Positions 1 to 9,139 of a DNA stretch of 64,000 nucleotides are shown here, piece after piece; positions within the stretch are counted from its first letter, which is position 1, and the number at the start of each line of letters is the position of its first letter. Under the pieces are notes generated by a model. That model was not told where the DNA came from and searched no databases. It saw nothing but the letters and a program-made list of their open reading frames with translations. The stretch spans positions 5,828,001-5,892,000 of the forward strand of contig JADJQZ010000001.1 in NCBI GenBank assembly GCA_016712465.1, written 5' to 3'. The DNA is from Candidatus Obscuribacter sp. Lineage in GTDB: Bacteria; Cyanobacteriota; Vampirovibrionia; Obscuribacterales; Obscuribacteraceae. The position numbers and the translations under genes are program-made.

Positions 1-1886
1 CGATGGTGATGATTTCGGTGTTTGTGCCGATAGCCTTCATTCCAGGACCGGTAGGTGTTTTTTACAGGCAATTTTCTTTCACGATGTCTAGCGCCATTTT
101 GATTTCGGCGTTGGTGGCGCTAACGCTAACGCCGGTTTTATGCGCCATGTTTCTCAAAAACCATGCCGGTCACAAGCACTCCCGCAACCTACTTCAATGG
201 TTTATTAGTCGATTTAATGCCCTTTTCGAAGTACTTACCAGTGTCTACATGTGGCTTCTGAATCGTATCGTCACTCAGAAAATTATGTGCCTGGGGGTCA
301 TCCTGTTATTTGGTGCCGGCATTGTGTATGTGAGCCAAAAGGTTTCCTCCGGCTTTGTCCCCAATGAAGACCAGGGCACCATCTACGCAATTGTTCAAAC
401 ACCGCCAGGGTCCTCGCTGGAGTATACAAACAAAGTGATGGGCCAGCTGGAAAAGATCACAAAGGTGGTTGACGGGGTCGACTCGGTGACGTCGATGGCG
501 GGCTACGAAATCATGACGGAAGGCAGAGGCTCCAATGCGGGAACCTGCCTTATCAACCTCAAAGACTGGCACGAACGCAGAGAAAACGTCCATGAAATTA
601 TTGAGAAATTAGAGCATAGCACTGCTAAATTGGGAGGCAGGGTGGAATTTTTTGAGCCGCCGGCCATTCCCGGCTTCGGTTCTTCCGGCGGATTTTCACT
701 GCGATTACTTGATAAGACCGGCGATCTCCGCTATCAGGAGCTGCAAGTAGCCACTCAGAAGTTTATGGAGAATCTGACGAAACGCAAGGAAATTTCAGGG
801 CTGTTTACCTTCTACAATGCGTCCTACCCGCAATATGAAATCAAAATCGATAACCAGAGGGCCATGCAGAAAGGGGTTTCCATAAGTGCGGCCATGAGAA
901 ACCTGGATGTTATGAACAGCGGCTCTTATGAGCAAGGGTTCGTTAAATTTGGCCGGTTTTTTAAAGTCTTTACCCAGGCAGCCCCTGAATACCGAAGAAA
1001 CTTGGATGATTTGAAAACCCTATTTGTCAAAAATGATCAGGGCGAAATGGTGCCCTACACATCGTTTATGACCCTGGAAAAATCAAAAGGGGCCAATGAA
1101 ATTACGCGTTACAACATGTACAACTCTGCCGCTATTCGGGGATTCCCGGCGAAAGGGTATACGAGCGGCGACGCTATTAAGGCTATTCGCGAGGTGGCTA
1201 AAGATACCCTGTCCCGCGAGTTCGACATTGCCTGGGAAGATCTGTCCTACGACGAATCGAGACGAGGTAATGAGTTCGTTATTATTTCTTTGATTGTCGT
1301 GCTCTTTGTCTATTTAGTTCTTGCGGCCCAGTACGAAAACTTTGTTCTGCCTCTGGCAGTGCTCTTTTCCTTGCCCGTCGGTATTTTTGGTTCCTTCTTT
1401 ATGCTCGAACTGATGGGCCTGGCTAACGATGTCTATGCACAAATTGCTATCATTACCCTGCTTGGACTTTTGGGTAAAAACGCTGTCCTAATCGTCGAGT
1501 TTGCGGTTCAAAAAAGGAATGAAGGCTTATCATTGCGAGACGCTGCCCTGGAGGGCGCCAAGATGAGGTTTAGACCTATCCTGATGACGTCCTTTGCCTT
1601 TGTGGCAGGGCTTATGCCCCTTGTCTTGTCGGAGGGCGCCGGGGCAGTGGGAAATAGAACCCTTGGTTCATCTGCCATGGGCGGAATGATTACGGGCACC
1701 GTCATCGGCGTGTTGGTTATTCCGGGACTCTACTTTGTTTTCGCGTCACTGGTAGACGGCAAAAAACTGCTGAAAGATGAAGTCAAAAGCTCTATCACTG
1801 ATTCAATTGCGCGGAGAGGCAGAGACAGCCAGGAAATGAGCCGACTAGTTAAATTACTGATTAAAGGCACAAAGTCTAAGCAATAG
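1..1886 (+). CDS. RND (HAE1/AcrB-type) multidrug efflux permease, C-terminal part
   Basis: Inner-membrane proton-driven pump of a tripartite exporter. The reading frame is already open at base 1 and begins inside the protein: the first visible residues match the region around TM4-TM6 of AcrB/MexB permeases (FVPIAFIPG, then TLTPVLCAMF), so roughly the C-terminal 60 percent is present. A large soluble porter domain follows (about residues 100-420), then a second block of membrane helices (LAAQYENF, LPVGIFGS, LLGKNAVLIVEFA, RPILMTS, GGMITGTVIGVLVIPGLYF), the usual order of the second RND half. The C-terminus is short and basic. The outer-membrane partner starts 19 nt downstream, which supports an efflux operon whose membrane-fusion gene should lie upstream of the window. 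The family call is secure; the substrate cannot be told. Confidence 0.95.
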   Translation, partial: MVMISVFVPIAFIPGPVGVFYRQFSFTMSSAILISALVALTLTPVLCAMFLKNHAGHKHSRNLLQWFISRFNALFEVLTSVYMWLLNRIVTQKIMCLGVILLFGAGIVYVSQKVSSGFVPNEDQGTIYAIVQTPPGSSLEYTNKVMGQLEKITKVVDGVDSVTSMAGYEIMTEGRGSNAGTCLINLKDWHERRENVHEIIEKLEHSTAKLGGRVEFFEPPAIPGFGSSGGFSLRLLDKTGDLRYQELQVATQKFMENLTKRKEISGLFTFYNASYPQYEIKIDNQRAMQKGVSISAAMRNLDVMNSGSYEQGFVKFGRFFKVFTQAAPEYRRNLDDLKTLFVKNDQGEMVPYTSFMTLEKSKGANEITRYNMYNSAAIRGFPAKGYTSGDAIKAIREVAKDTLSREFDIAWEDLSYDESRRGNEFVIISLIVVLFVYLVLAAQYENFVLPLAVLFSLPVGIFGSFFMLELMGLANDVYAQIAIITLLGLLGKNAVLIVEFAVQKRNEGLSLRDAALEGAKMRFRPILMTSFAFVAGLMPLVLSEGAGAVGNRTLGSSAMGGMITGTVIGVLVIPGLYFVFASLVDGKKLLKDEVKSSITDSIARRGRDSQEMSRLVKLLIKGTKSKQ

Positions 1887-1905
1887 TGAGTCAAGCGTAA
1901 GCGAA

Positions 1906-3423
1906 ATGGACAGAAAGAGAACTGCTTATCTTTTAACACTCATAGCTTCTGTGGGAGTCTTTCAAGCACCTGCTTTGGCAAAAAGATCGTGGTTTCATCC
2001 GGTTGAGCTGCAGGAAAAAAAGCCGACATTCAACGTACCAACGAAATATGACACTCCGCCGCTGGTCAGTCCGCCGTCACCGGACACCCCGCAGGCACCG
2101 GATACTCCGACGCTACGGGGCTCCATCGGCGTTGATAGTGCGGCTTCCATTAGCTGGCGAGAGTTTTTTGCTGATCCAAATCTTGTCTTCCTGATTGAAA
2201 CAGCCCTGGCAAACAACCAGGAATTCAATATCGCGATACAGGATATCCAAATTGCTGCCAATGAAGTAAAAGAAAGGCAGTCTGAGTATTTGCCTAAAGT
2301 CGGCTTGGGCTTTGGCGGAAGTTACATCAGACCTTCCGAAAACACTCCGGAAGGCGTGTTGGACACAATTGTCGAGAGAGATTTTTACAGATACCCGGAT
2401 TTTAACCTGAATATTGGTCCTTCCTTGAGTTGGGAAGTGGACATCTGGAGAAGACTGAGAAATGCCAAAGATGCAGCCAGAATGCGAATGGTGGCCCAAA
2501 CCGAGGTGCGAAATTTTCTAATTTCCAGGCTCGTTACTGAAATAGCTCGCACCTATTATGAATTAATGGCTCTGGATACTTCTCTCAAGATACTGGATGC
2601 AAACATTAGCATCCAGGAAGCGGCTTTCCTTAAAGTGCAAACCTTGAAGCGTTATGCCAAAGCAAACCAGTTAGCGGTCAATCGGTTTGAAGCCCAGTTA
2701 AACAAGACTAAAAGCCAGCGGGCTGCGACCAGTCAAAGAGTTGTTGAAAAAGAGAATCGCCTCAAGTTCCTCATCGGTAGATATGATGAAGCGCCAATAG
2801 CAAGGAACTCCGACCAGTTTATGACGCTGCCGGTGAATGAATTGCAGACGGGTGTGCCTGCTCAGCTTTTGGAAAACAGAGCCGATATTCGTCAGGCTGC
2901 AGCGGCGGTTAAAGCGGCAAAGCTCAATTTGAAAAGTGTCAAAGCCCAGCTCTACCCCAACCTGACCATTCGGGCCGGTGTGGGCTTTTCTGGGTTTAGC
3001 CCGTCACTGCTGTTTCGGGCGCCACAGTCGTTGTTCTACAATGCGATCGGTGATTTTGTGCTTCCCTTAATCAACCGAAGAGCAATAATTGCACGAATAC
3101 AGACAGCCGATGCCAACCAAACCCAGGCGGTTTTGAACTATGAGCAGTCTTTACTGAGAGCCTACACTGACGTTCTTATTCAGGAGTCAAACATAAGAAA
3201 AATGCAGCAGGCTTTTGATACTAAAAAACGAGAAGTCGTACTGCTTGAGGAGTCGATCGGTACGGCGAACATGCTGTTTAAATACGCCAAGGCCACTTAC
3301 GTCGAGGTGCTGCTCACACAGGAAGAGAAGCTGAATGCCGAGAGAGAATTGGTAGAAGTGAAGTTGAACCTGGTCGGGTCGAGAGTTGAACTCTATCGAG
3401 CACTAGGCGGCGGCTGGCGATAG
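1906..3423 (+). CDS. TolC/OprM-like outer-membrane efflux channel
   Basis: Outer-membrane factor that completes the RND tripartite exporter. 505 residues: a Sec signal peptide (MDRKRTAYLLTL, cleavage likely after APALA near residue 25), a Pro-rich stretch at about 45-75, then two tandem OEP helical-hairpin repeats (about 85-290 and 300-500). Typical motifs include the early WREFFADPNL block seen in NodT/OprM-type factors, an alpha-barrel repeat with AARTYYEL-like sequence, and PAQLLENRADIRQA at the start of the second repeat. There is no lipobox Cys, unlike many OprM members. The ATG is 19 nt after the permease stop with only a weak Shine-Dalgarno sequence, so translation is probably coupled. 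A trimeric periplasmic channel is inferred from the family. Confidence 0.93.
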   Translation: MDRKRTAYLLTLIASVGVFQAPALAKRSWFHPVELQEKKPTFNVPTKYDTPPLVSPPSPDTPQAPDTPTLRGSIGVDSAASISWREFFADPNLVFLIETALANNQEFNIAIQDIQIAANEVKERQSEYLPKVGLGFGGSYIRPSENTPEGVLDTIVERDFYRYPDFNLNIGPSLSWEVDIWRRLRNAKDAARMRMVAQTEVRNFLISRLVTEIARTYYELMALDTSLKILDANISIQEAAFLKVQTLKRYAKANQLAVNRFEAQLNKTKSQRAATSQRVVEKENRLKFLIGRYDEAPIARNSDQFMTLPVNELQTGVPAQLLENRADIRQAAAAVKAAKLNLKSVKAQLYPNLTIRAGVGFSGFSPSLLFRAPQSLFYNAIGDFVLPLINRRAIIARIQTADANQTQAVLNYEQSLLRAYTDVLIQESNIRKMQQAFDTKKREVVLLEESIGTANMLFKYAKATYVEVLLTQEEKLNAERELVEVKLNLVGSRVELYRALGGGWR

Positions 3424-3647
3424 CTAGTGACATAAGGGGTTCTAATCTCCCTCACGCGAACGAAGCTGCCCTCAAGCAGGCAGCCAGGTTAGATTATGTA
3501 AATGCAAGGACGCCTTGCCAGTTCGTAAATTTACCTTTACACTTGACATACTGTTAATCAAATTGTCGAGTACGCAAGAGCGCTTGAGGCGGTTCCTTTG
3601 TGACTCGGACAAGGTATCCGCCCCCCACCAATACTGGAGGACGACAG

Positions 3648-3935
3648 ATGGCGTTCAAGAATAAATTCAACTACGGTAACGAAATTTTCTTCTTATCGAT
3701 TATGACTCTGCTCCTTGCGCCCCATCAGTACAAACTCCCAGGTTTAGGGATTTTCTGCTTTGTCTTGATTACCGCTGCAGTTATCGATTGGAAGAAGAAC
3801 ACTAAGCTCGTCAGACGCATCTCCAGGCGGGTCGCATCCTGCAGCTGCGAGAAGGTTAGAGAGACGATTTCGCACATGCACGTGCCTCAAATGCTGCAGA
3901 GCAAATGCACCATCTGCGGTGCAGAAGCCAAGTAA
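3648..3935 (+). CDS. Small membrane protein with a C-terminal CxxC
   Basis: Unrecognised 95-residue protein. The start was placed at the ATG preceded by GGAGG at 3636-3640 (7 nt spacing), not at the longer upstream reading. One long or two close hydrophobic helices span about residues 12-45, followed by a strongly basic stretch (KKNTKLVRRISRR) that suggests a cytoplasmic tail by the positive-inside rule. The tail has two Cys pairs: CSC and a terminal CTIC six residues from the end, which could bind a metal ion. It is the last plus-strand gene before a convergent minus-strand gene. Function is unknown; real coding is supported by the good ribosome site. Confidence 0.65.
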   Translation: MAFKNKFNYGNEIFFLSIMTLLLAPHQYKLPGLGIFCFVLITAAVIDWKKNTKLVRRISRRVASCSCEKVRETISHMHVPQMLQSKCTICGAEAK

Positions 3936-3983
3936 TTCCAACCCACCCAAGCAAACCCACTTCTCAAAACATATTACCTGTCG

Positions 3984-4538
3984 TCAAAGTTTCAGCAATT
4001 TGCCGATTTCTTTCTCGTGGTCCGAAATCTCAGAATCGAAGTGGTCAATTTCTTTTTGCACTTTTTTCTCAACGCCCAGAAAGTAGCTAACGTTGAACGG
4101 ATTGGGCGGGCCGACTTGCGGCATGTTGCCCTGGTTGCACGTCAAGCTGTAGGAGTTGACCGGCTTGACTGCGTAATCCGCTGTTGCCGCCCGACCGTTG
4201 CTCATATCCAGAGCCGAAAGGAGGACTATTGAAGGTGTGTAAGGCGGAGGCGGGGGAACTAAATAATCTCCTGCTCTGCTGGAACTATTTCGCGAAGTCT
4301 TGGTCTGCTTCTCCGGGACAGCGTACTGGGCATCTGCTGCTAACGCTTGCGCTTCCAACATAGCAAGCGACGCTGGGACCATCGTAGGTATGTAAGGCGG
4401 AGGCGGGGGGACAAGATAATTTTTGGCTCCAGGGGAACTGTTTCGCAAGGTTTTCGCCTCCACAGACTGCGTGCCCAGGGTAAACGACCCGCTGAAAGCG
4501 ACGGCTAGCGAAATGAGTGATGCAAGTTTCCTGATCAA
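3984..4538 (-). CDS. Secreted protein with a duplicated LVPPPPPY motif
   Basis: Unrecognised secreted protein. A TTG start at 4538 is chosen because an AGGGAGACT ribosome site lies at 4544-4552, and the residues that follow form a clean signal peptide (LIRKLASLISLAVAF... ending SVEA). The longer reading from 4607 would put a non-signal stretch in front. The mature protein has a duplicated block: KTLRNSSPGAKNYLVPPPPPY and, about 50 residues on, KTSRNSSSRAGDYLVPPPPPY. The C-terminus (last 35 residues) is charged and probably a short coiled coil (VEKKVQKEIDHFDSEISDHE). About 184 residues. Export is well supported; function is not known. A polyproline surface motif for protein contacts is one possibility. 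Confidence 0.65.
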   Translation of the reverse strand: MIRKLASLISLAVAFSGSFTLGTQSVEAKTLRNSSPGAKNYLVPPPPPYIPTMVPASLAMLEAQALAADAQYAVPEKQTKTSRNSSSRAGDYLVPPPPPYTPSIVLLSALDMSNGRAATADYAVKPVNSYSLTCNQGNMPQVGPPNPFNVSYFLGVEKKVQKEIDHFDSEISDHEKEIGKLLKL

Positions 4539-4746
4539 ATGGAAGTCTCCCTGAAGGTGGCCGCTTTGGTTATGCAGTGGCGCGCGAGCCCAGACCACAC
4601 AGTTCATAAACCATTATGCAGGGCGCTTGTGATGGTGGCGTGATCAGATGAGATCCGAGTCTCGGCATTTTTTGGGGAAAGCCAAGGTCAAGCCCGAAAG
4701 GCTTTACTAACAATGACTTCGGCACCCGTTCAAAATTAATGCGGTG

Positions 4747-6003
4747 TCAAAGATCTGGAATTTGTTTCGCGGAATCATATGTGCGAGATCGCATGGAACC
4801 AGGTGACTGAACGGTTGTTTCAAGCAAGAGAAGCTCATTTGGTAATTGAGGAAATTTATCCTGTAGTTCATCGAGATTTTGTGGAAAGTCGCCCAATTTT
4901 AAAAGCATTCCTTGACCGGGAAACTCCTTTGCGTGGGGCACTGAGGCTAGCGCTTCTTTTACCAACGGATAGTAAGTTGAGCCATACCATCCGAGCCAAT
5001 AGGGCAATGACGGTAGCCCCTCCCACCAGGGTCCAAAGGAAAGAGAATAATCGTCGACCATATATTGCGGCCAGCCATTAGGCGCAACGCCAAAGCGGAT
5101 TACTATTGCCGAAGCAAAAAAGGCGTTTGAGGCGATGGCTGTGCGCCTAAAGAAATCCTCGAATTTTGCAGAGAAATCACTTTCGTTTTCAAATGGTCCC
5201 ATGTCAATTTGCAGGGTGAGCAAATGTCTTGGGCTATATCGATCCGGCAGCTTCTTGTAACCGGAAGCATCTGCGGCGTGCAGAAACGAGCCTGTTTGCA
5301 CAGGATAGTCTCCATGCCATTCCACTGAGCGAAGCGGCTCGTTTGCACTCTCTTCAAGCCGGTTGATAAAACTTTCGTAGTTGTGGTCGTTGATCGGGCA
5401 GTTCACAGCACCGGAGCTGCCAAATTGGAGCGGCAAGAGACGCGGCTCCAGGCTTTGCCATAAAGTGAGCACACCTGGCATAAAGTCTTTAGGTCTAACC
5501 TTTGCACTGATGCTCCACTCAATTTGCAGTTGCGGCTTATCGTTTTCAACTGCCGGGTTTGTGGGTGGCTTAACTCCCGGGCTTGTATAAAGAATTTGTC
5601 CGCTATTCCAGTCAAGAATGACACCCTTGCCTTTGTCGGCTATTTGTCGAGCCAAAAGCTCAGCCAGTTTGTTGGTTCTCTCGCTACTATTCTCAACTGT
5701 ATTGAGGTCTAAAACAAAACGTGGAGTTTGAATTTTTTCCGCTACTGCTTTATTCCTTGCACCCTGCAATAATGCCATTTCTCCCAATACTTCCAGGGCA
5801 GGCCGGCAACCGCCAAACAAACTCTTTTCTTGAATGGTAAGTTTTTCTCGTTCTCCTGCCTCTCGAGTGCAAGAAAAGCATTTTTCCCCCTCAATAGACT
5901 CTTCCAGGCTAGAGAGCGAAACAGGCTCGGCTACAAAAACTCGAAAGTTTCTGCTATTGATTTCAACTGAGCCCGTCAGGGCGTGAAGAAACTTCTTGAT
6001 CAT
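4747..6003 (-). CDS. Hypothetical 418-residue protein with a Trp/Tyr-rich C-terminal domain
   Basis: Not recognised. The start is the ATG at 6003. There is no signal peptide and no membrane helix, so a soluble cytoplasmic location is likely. Residues about 20-75 carry scattered Cys, including CFSC and GGCRP. Residues 115-145 contain a short segment, KGVILDWNSGQIL, reminiscent of domains in polymorphic-toxin immunity-like proteins. The C-terminal third is rich in aromatic residues (WPQYMVDDYSLSFGPWWEG, then LPYWLGWYGSTYY). The segment style resembles broad bacterial immunity/DUF families, but I cannot assign one. It is bracketed by intergenic DNA on both sides and faces the LysM gene divergently, so it is probably monocistronic. 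Confidence 0.6.
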   Translation of the reverse strand: MIKKFLHALTGSVEINSRNFRVFVAEPVSLSSLEESIEGEKCFSCTREAGEREKLTIQEKSLFGGCRPALEVLGEMALLQGARNKAVAEKIQTPRFVLDLNTVENSSERTNKLAELLARQIADKGKGVILDWNSGQILYTSPGVKPPTNPAVENDKPQLQIEWSISAKVRPKDFMPGVLTLWQSLEPRLLPLQFGSSGAVNCPINDHNYESFINRLEESANEPLRSVEWHGDYPVQTGSFLHAADASGYKKLPDRYSPRHLLTLQIDMGPFENESDFSAKFEDFFRRTAIASNAFFASAIVIRFGVAPNGWPQYMVDDYSLSFGPWWEGLPSLPYWLGWYGSTYYPLVKEALASVPHAKEFPGQGMLLKLGDFPQNLDELQDKFPQLPNELLLLETTVQSPGSMRSRTYDSAKQIPDL

Positions 6004-6128
6004 GATTGGTACATTCTAGCGGATCCTGTAATTTGTACGACAACCGCAGCATCAGACCGGTCTAATCGCACCACCGGAGCGCCACAATGAAATTGAGCGG
6101 ACACTAAGATCAAGCCGCCAGATTTCAC

Positions 6129-6158
6129 TTGACATCACTCCGGTTCCGGCTCAATAAT
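6129..6158 (+). promoter_or_regulatory. Probable sigma-70-type promoter of the LysM gene
   Basis: A perfect -35 hexamer TTGACA (6129-6134) is followed after 18 nt by AATAAT (6153-6158, five of six matches to the -10 consensus). The expected start of transcription near 6165 leaves a leader of about 36 nt before the ATG at 6201. This is seen in sequence only. Confidence 0.45.
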
Positions 6159-6200
6159 GGGGGGCTTCCTGTTTACAGCTCCCGCTAAAACTTACTATTA

Positions 6201-7901
6201 ATGTCACTAGACAAGCAGCTACCCGTGGAAAACGTGGACGCTCTCAAGGGCGTTGATGCCTCTGCTGTCAAAGTAGACGTGCAAGCGCAGCTATCGAAGC
6301 CGGCCGATATCTCAGCCGCTAATCAATTCTTTAAGGGCAACCTCTCCCCCAGCGCCGACAAGTTTCTGCCCTCCCTGGATACCGCCCTACCGGTGGGAGC
6401 GGACGCCGGTCTCGGTGCCGCCCCGGGTCTGACACCGGGAGCCGAGCAGATGTCGCCGCTCATCCAGATGATTATGAAGATGCCCGGTCATATAAGCCTG
6501 GTGGGCAGCTTCTTCGAGGTCCTGGGCGCCTTTTTTGCCCCCATGCAGGAAGCTCTCACCAATGTCTTCGACCCCTCGATGTTCAACATTGATGCCGGCA
6601 GCATGCTGGACGGCGACAATATGGCTTTTCTGGACGCTGATGGCGGTGACTTTAGCGCCGCCCTTGATGCCCTGCCCGCAGACGCGCCCATCTTGCAAGG
6701 GCTACCGGGTGGCGAAGGACCCTTCGGGCAACTGGCCTCGGCTATCGCCCCCAGGGACCTGGGGCATTCGCTCTTCCACGGCTCAAGCCTCTCCGACAGC
6801 TTCATGAATGCTCCCAGCCTGGAAGTGTCAGGACCGATGAGCCCGGGCAAATCGCTGTTTGAAGGGGCAAACAATCTCAACTTCGCTCCCACGTCGGGAG
6901 AATTCGGAGCCTACACAGCCATGGGTCCCCAGGTGGATCCCAGCGGCAACTTCGGCTCTACGGTAGGCAACTCCAGCGGCTACAACTACCAGCAAAATAT
7001 GCCCATGCAACAGCAGGGTCAGCCCTCCCCATACCAGAACTACTACCAGAACGGCGCCGGTCAGATGCCGCAAGACGGCATGAACCAGGCCGGCTCCGGT
7101 CAGGAGCAGATGCCTCAGGGCGAGGCACAACAGCCGGGCGAGCAACAGGCGCAAGAAGCAAGCGAGAGCACCACACCCTACACGGTCAAATCCGGCGACA
7201 ATCTCTGGGATATAGCCCGCGAACATCTAGGTGACGGCACGCGCTGGCCTGAAATCTACAAGTTGAACGAAGGCATTATCGGTGACAATCCGCGCTTGAT
7301 CATGCCGGGCGCCGAACTGCAATTACCAGGCGGCGCAAGCGACCTGGCCCAGGCAGACTACACCGTCAAGCCGGGCGACAACCTCTGGGACATCTCCAAA
7401 GAGCATTTAGGCGGCGGCGAACACTGGCCAGAACTCTACAAAGAAAATACCGCCACCATCGGCTCCAACCCCGATCTGATTCATCCCGGCGACAAGTTGC
7501 ACATGCCGGCAGGCGACTCCCTGGCCCACAACCAGAGCCCTGTACACACTACCGCCGCTGCACCGCACCATCAAGCCAGCAGCGCCGTCGGCAACCATCA
7601 TCCCGGTACCGCCGGACACCATGCCAACCATGTAGCCCATAAGCCGGAAGCAATGCATCAAGCTGGTCATGGTCAGGAAGCGGCCGGAACCGCTCTCAAA
7701 CATGCCACACCGCATCCAGTGGCATCGGCAACTCCGCCGACAGCCGTGCCCCATGCTGCATCAGCACCGGCAGCAGCGGCAGAACTGCCGCCGCGACAAG
7801 CATCCCTGCCTGCGGACAGCAGCCCCATCATCGCGCCGCAAGACAATCTTGAGAATCTCAGTCTCAGCGCCAAGGCTCAATCGCTGGAAAGCGGCACCTG
7901 A
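6201..7901 (+). CDS. Double-LysM protein with a His-rich tail
   Basis: 566 residues. The N-terminal 320 residues are low-complexity, Gly/Pro/Asp-rich and then Gln-rich, and match no domain I know. Two LysM modules follow at about 326-376 (YTVKSGDNLWDIAREHLGDG) and 386-437 (YTVKPGDNLWDISKEHLGGG). Both contain the extended WPE(I/L)YK insertion common in phage-tail and LysM/BON-type modules. After them comes a His/Ala-rich stretch (about 440-510, with HH pairs spaced along it) and an Ala/Pro-rich C-terminus. LysM binds the GlcNAc backbone of peptidoglycan, so a cell-wall role is expected, yet no signal peptide is visible. The His-rich part could bind metal ions. The ATG has no strong Shine-Dalgarno sequence. 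Confidence 0.85.
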   Translation: MSLDKQLPVENVDALKGVDASAVKVDVQAQLSKPADISAANQFFKGNLSPSADKFLPSLDTALPVGADAGLGAAPGLTPGAEQMSPLIQMIMKMPGHISLVGSFFEVLGAFFAPMQEALTNVFDPSMFNIDAGSMLDGDNMAFLDADGGDFSAALDALPADAPILQGLPGGEGPFGQLASAIAPRDLGHSLFHGSSLSDSFMNAPSLEVSGPMSPGKSLFEGANNLNFAPTSGEFGAYTAMGPQVDPSGNFGSTVGNSSGYNYQQNMPMQQQGQPSPYQNYYQNGAGQMPQDGMNQAGSGQEQMPQGEAQQPGEQQAQEASESTTPYTVKSGDNLWDIAREHLGDGTRWPEIYKLNEGIIGDNPRLIMPGAELQLPGGASDLAQADYTVKPGDNLWDISKEHLGGGEHWPELYKENTATIGSNPDLIHPGDKLHMPAGDSLAHNQSPVHTTAAAPHHQASSAVGNHHPGTAGHHANHVAHKPEAMHQAGHGQEAAGTALKHATPHPVASATPPTAVPHAASAPAAAAELPPRQASLPADSSPIIAPQDNLENLSLSAKAQSLESGT

Positions 7902-7904
7902 CGC

Positions 7905-8309
7905 TTAGTCAGAAACAGCCTTGACGGTCACCTTTTTGGGCAGAAGTGACTTGCTCTTCGGTAGGGTAAGAGTCAGGACGCCATTTTTACATGCGGCTTC
8001 TATGCCCTCACGATCAATGGCATTGGAAAGGGTGAAAGAGCGCCTGAAATCTCCCACTCCGTACTCCGTCAGTACCGGGCGGTAACCGTCTCGGACAGGA
8101 GCTTTGACAAAGCCCTGCAGGGTGAGAATATTGTTTTCCACGGTAATCTCGACAGAGCTTTCATCAACCCCGGGCATGTCAGCCAGCACCACCAGCTTGT
8201 CTTGAGATTCATAAATATCGGCGCGCGGCACGAAAACTCGCCCGGCGCGGGTGCTTTCAATCGCTTCCTGCACTTCTTGTTTATCGGCTTCGGCAATAGC
8301 AGTAACCAT
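7905..8309 (-). CDS. Small heat-shock protein (Hsp20/alpha-crystallin family)
   Basis: ATP-independent holdase chaperone that keeps unfolding proteins soluble. The start is the ATG at 8309, preceded by AAGGAG with 8 nt spacing; an upstream in-frame start at 8342 has no such site. About 134 residues. The alpha-crystallin domain covers about residues 30-125: it begins PRADIYESQDKLVVLADMPG, and ends with GVLTLTLPKS, the family's conserved G-x-L-x-(L/V) strand. A short C-terminal tail (KKVTVKAV) supplies an I/V-x-I/V-like motif for oligomer contacts. A second Hsp20 gene lies directly upstream on the same strand (77 nt gap), so the two are probably co-transcribed. No CIRCE element was seen. Confidence 0.93.
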   Translation of the reverse strand: MVTAIAEADKQEVQEAIESTRAGRVFVPRADIYESQDKLVVLADMPGVDESSVEITVENNILTLQGFVKAPVRDGYRPVLTEYGVGDFRRSFTLSNAIDREGIEAACKNGVLTLTLPKSKSLLPKKVTVKAVSD

Positions 8310-8385
8310 GATGTTTACTCCTTCTGTGCTTCTTTCGAACAACCAATCAATTCCTTTTTTTTGAGACTACGGGCGGTGCGCTTCC

Positions 8386-8853
8386 TCAAGCCGGCCGTAC
8401 CATAATTTTCTTAAGTTTGTCCGACTCGGCCCGGGGCACACGAATCTGCAAAACCCCCTTGCTCAAGTTGGCTTCTACATTGTCGGCATCAATTCTAAAA
8501 GGCAGTTGCAGACTGCGACTGAACTGACCGCTGCCCCGCTCCTGACGATGGAACCTTTCTCCTTCAGCGAGCGCATAGGCAGGTCTTGAGCCCCGCAAGG
8601 TCAAACTGTCATTGGTAACGGAGATGTCGATATCTTCAGCTTCGATACCGGCAAGTTCAGCTTCCACCAGGGCATCATCTTCGGAAAGCCAGACATTGAG
8701 AGCCGGGAACTCCGAAGAGGTGCCGGCAGCCGAGTCACCGGTCAGCAAGCGGTTCAAATTGTGCCTGGCGGCATCCAGCTCACTGAGTGACCTCCAGAAG
8801 TTTGAGAGACTGTTGTCGGCAAATCTTCCATCAGAAATTCTTTGCAGCAACAT
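8386..8853 (-). CDS. Small heat-shock protein (Hsp20 family), second copy
   Basis: 155 residues, ATG at 8853 with GGAGG 9 nt upstream. The N-terminal arm (about 1-48) is Arg/Leu-rich and contains FWRSLSELDAARHNLNRL, typical of the variable oligomerisation arm. The alpha-crystallin domain runs from about 50 to 150 (PALNVWLSEDDALVEAELAG, then QFSRSLQLPFRID, then KGVLQIRVPRAE). It is clearly diverged from its neighbour downstream, so this is an old duplication or a class A/B-like pair that may co-assemble. It is the first gene of the pair and diverges from the TPR/SAF gene at 9140. Confidence 0.93.
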   Translation of the reverse strand: MLLQRISDGRFADNSLSNFWRSLSELDAARHNLNRLLTGDSAAGTSSEFPALNVWLSEDDALVEAELAGIEAEDIDISVTNDSLTLRGSRPAYALAEGERFHRQERGSGQFSRSLQLPFRIDADNVEANLSKGVLQIRVPRAESDKLKKIMVRPA

Positions 8854-9139
8854 AGCAGTATTCCTCCATCAGCTTTAATCCAAGGGAAATATTGTTTTTG
8901 ATATGTCAGCGCCGCCCTTTAAGGCTCTAAGCTCTTGCAAGGGATGGAGCGAACAATTATTTTTGGCATTGGTGCTATCAAATCGGGGCACCGTTTTGAA
9001 TATACCGAAGGGGCCGAAACTGCTCCGGCAAAAATAGTCTTCCCTTAATAATTACCTTAAGGGCCGTTTGCAAGGGCTTGGCAAAAGCTCTAATTGCCGA
9101 CACAATAGAGATCTTCAATTCTATGGGCCAGGTTAAGCA

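Noticed and set aside
3543..3548. TTGACA -35 box upstream of the small membrane protein
   Set aside because: No acceptable -10 at 16-18 nt.
8854..9139. CIRCE or similar heat-shock operator upstream of the Hsp20 genes
   Set aside because: No TTAGCACTC/GAGTGCTAA pair present.
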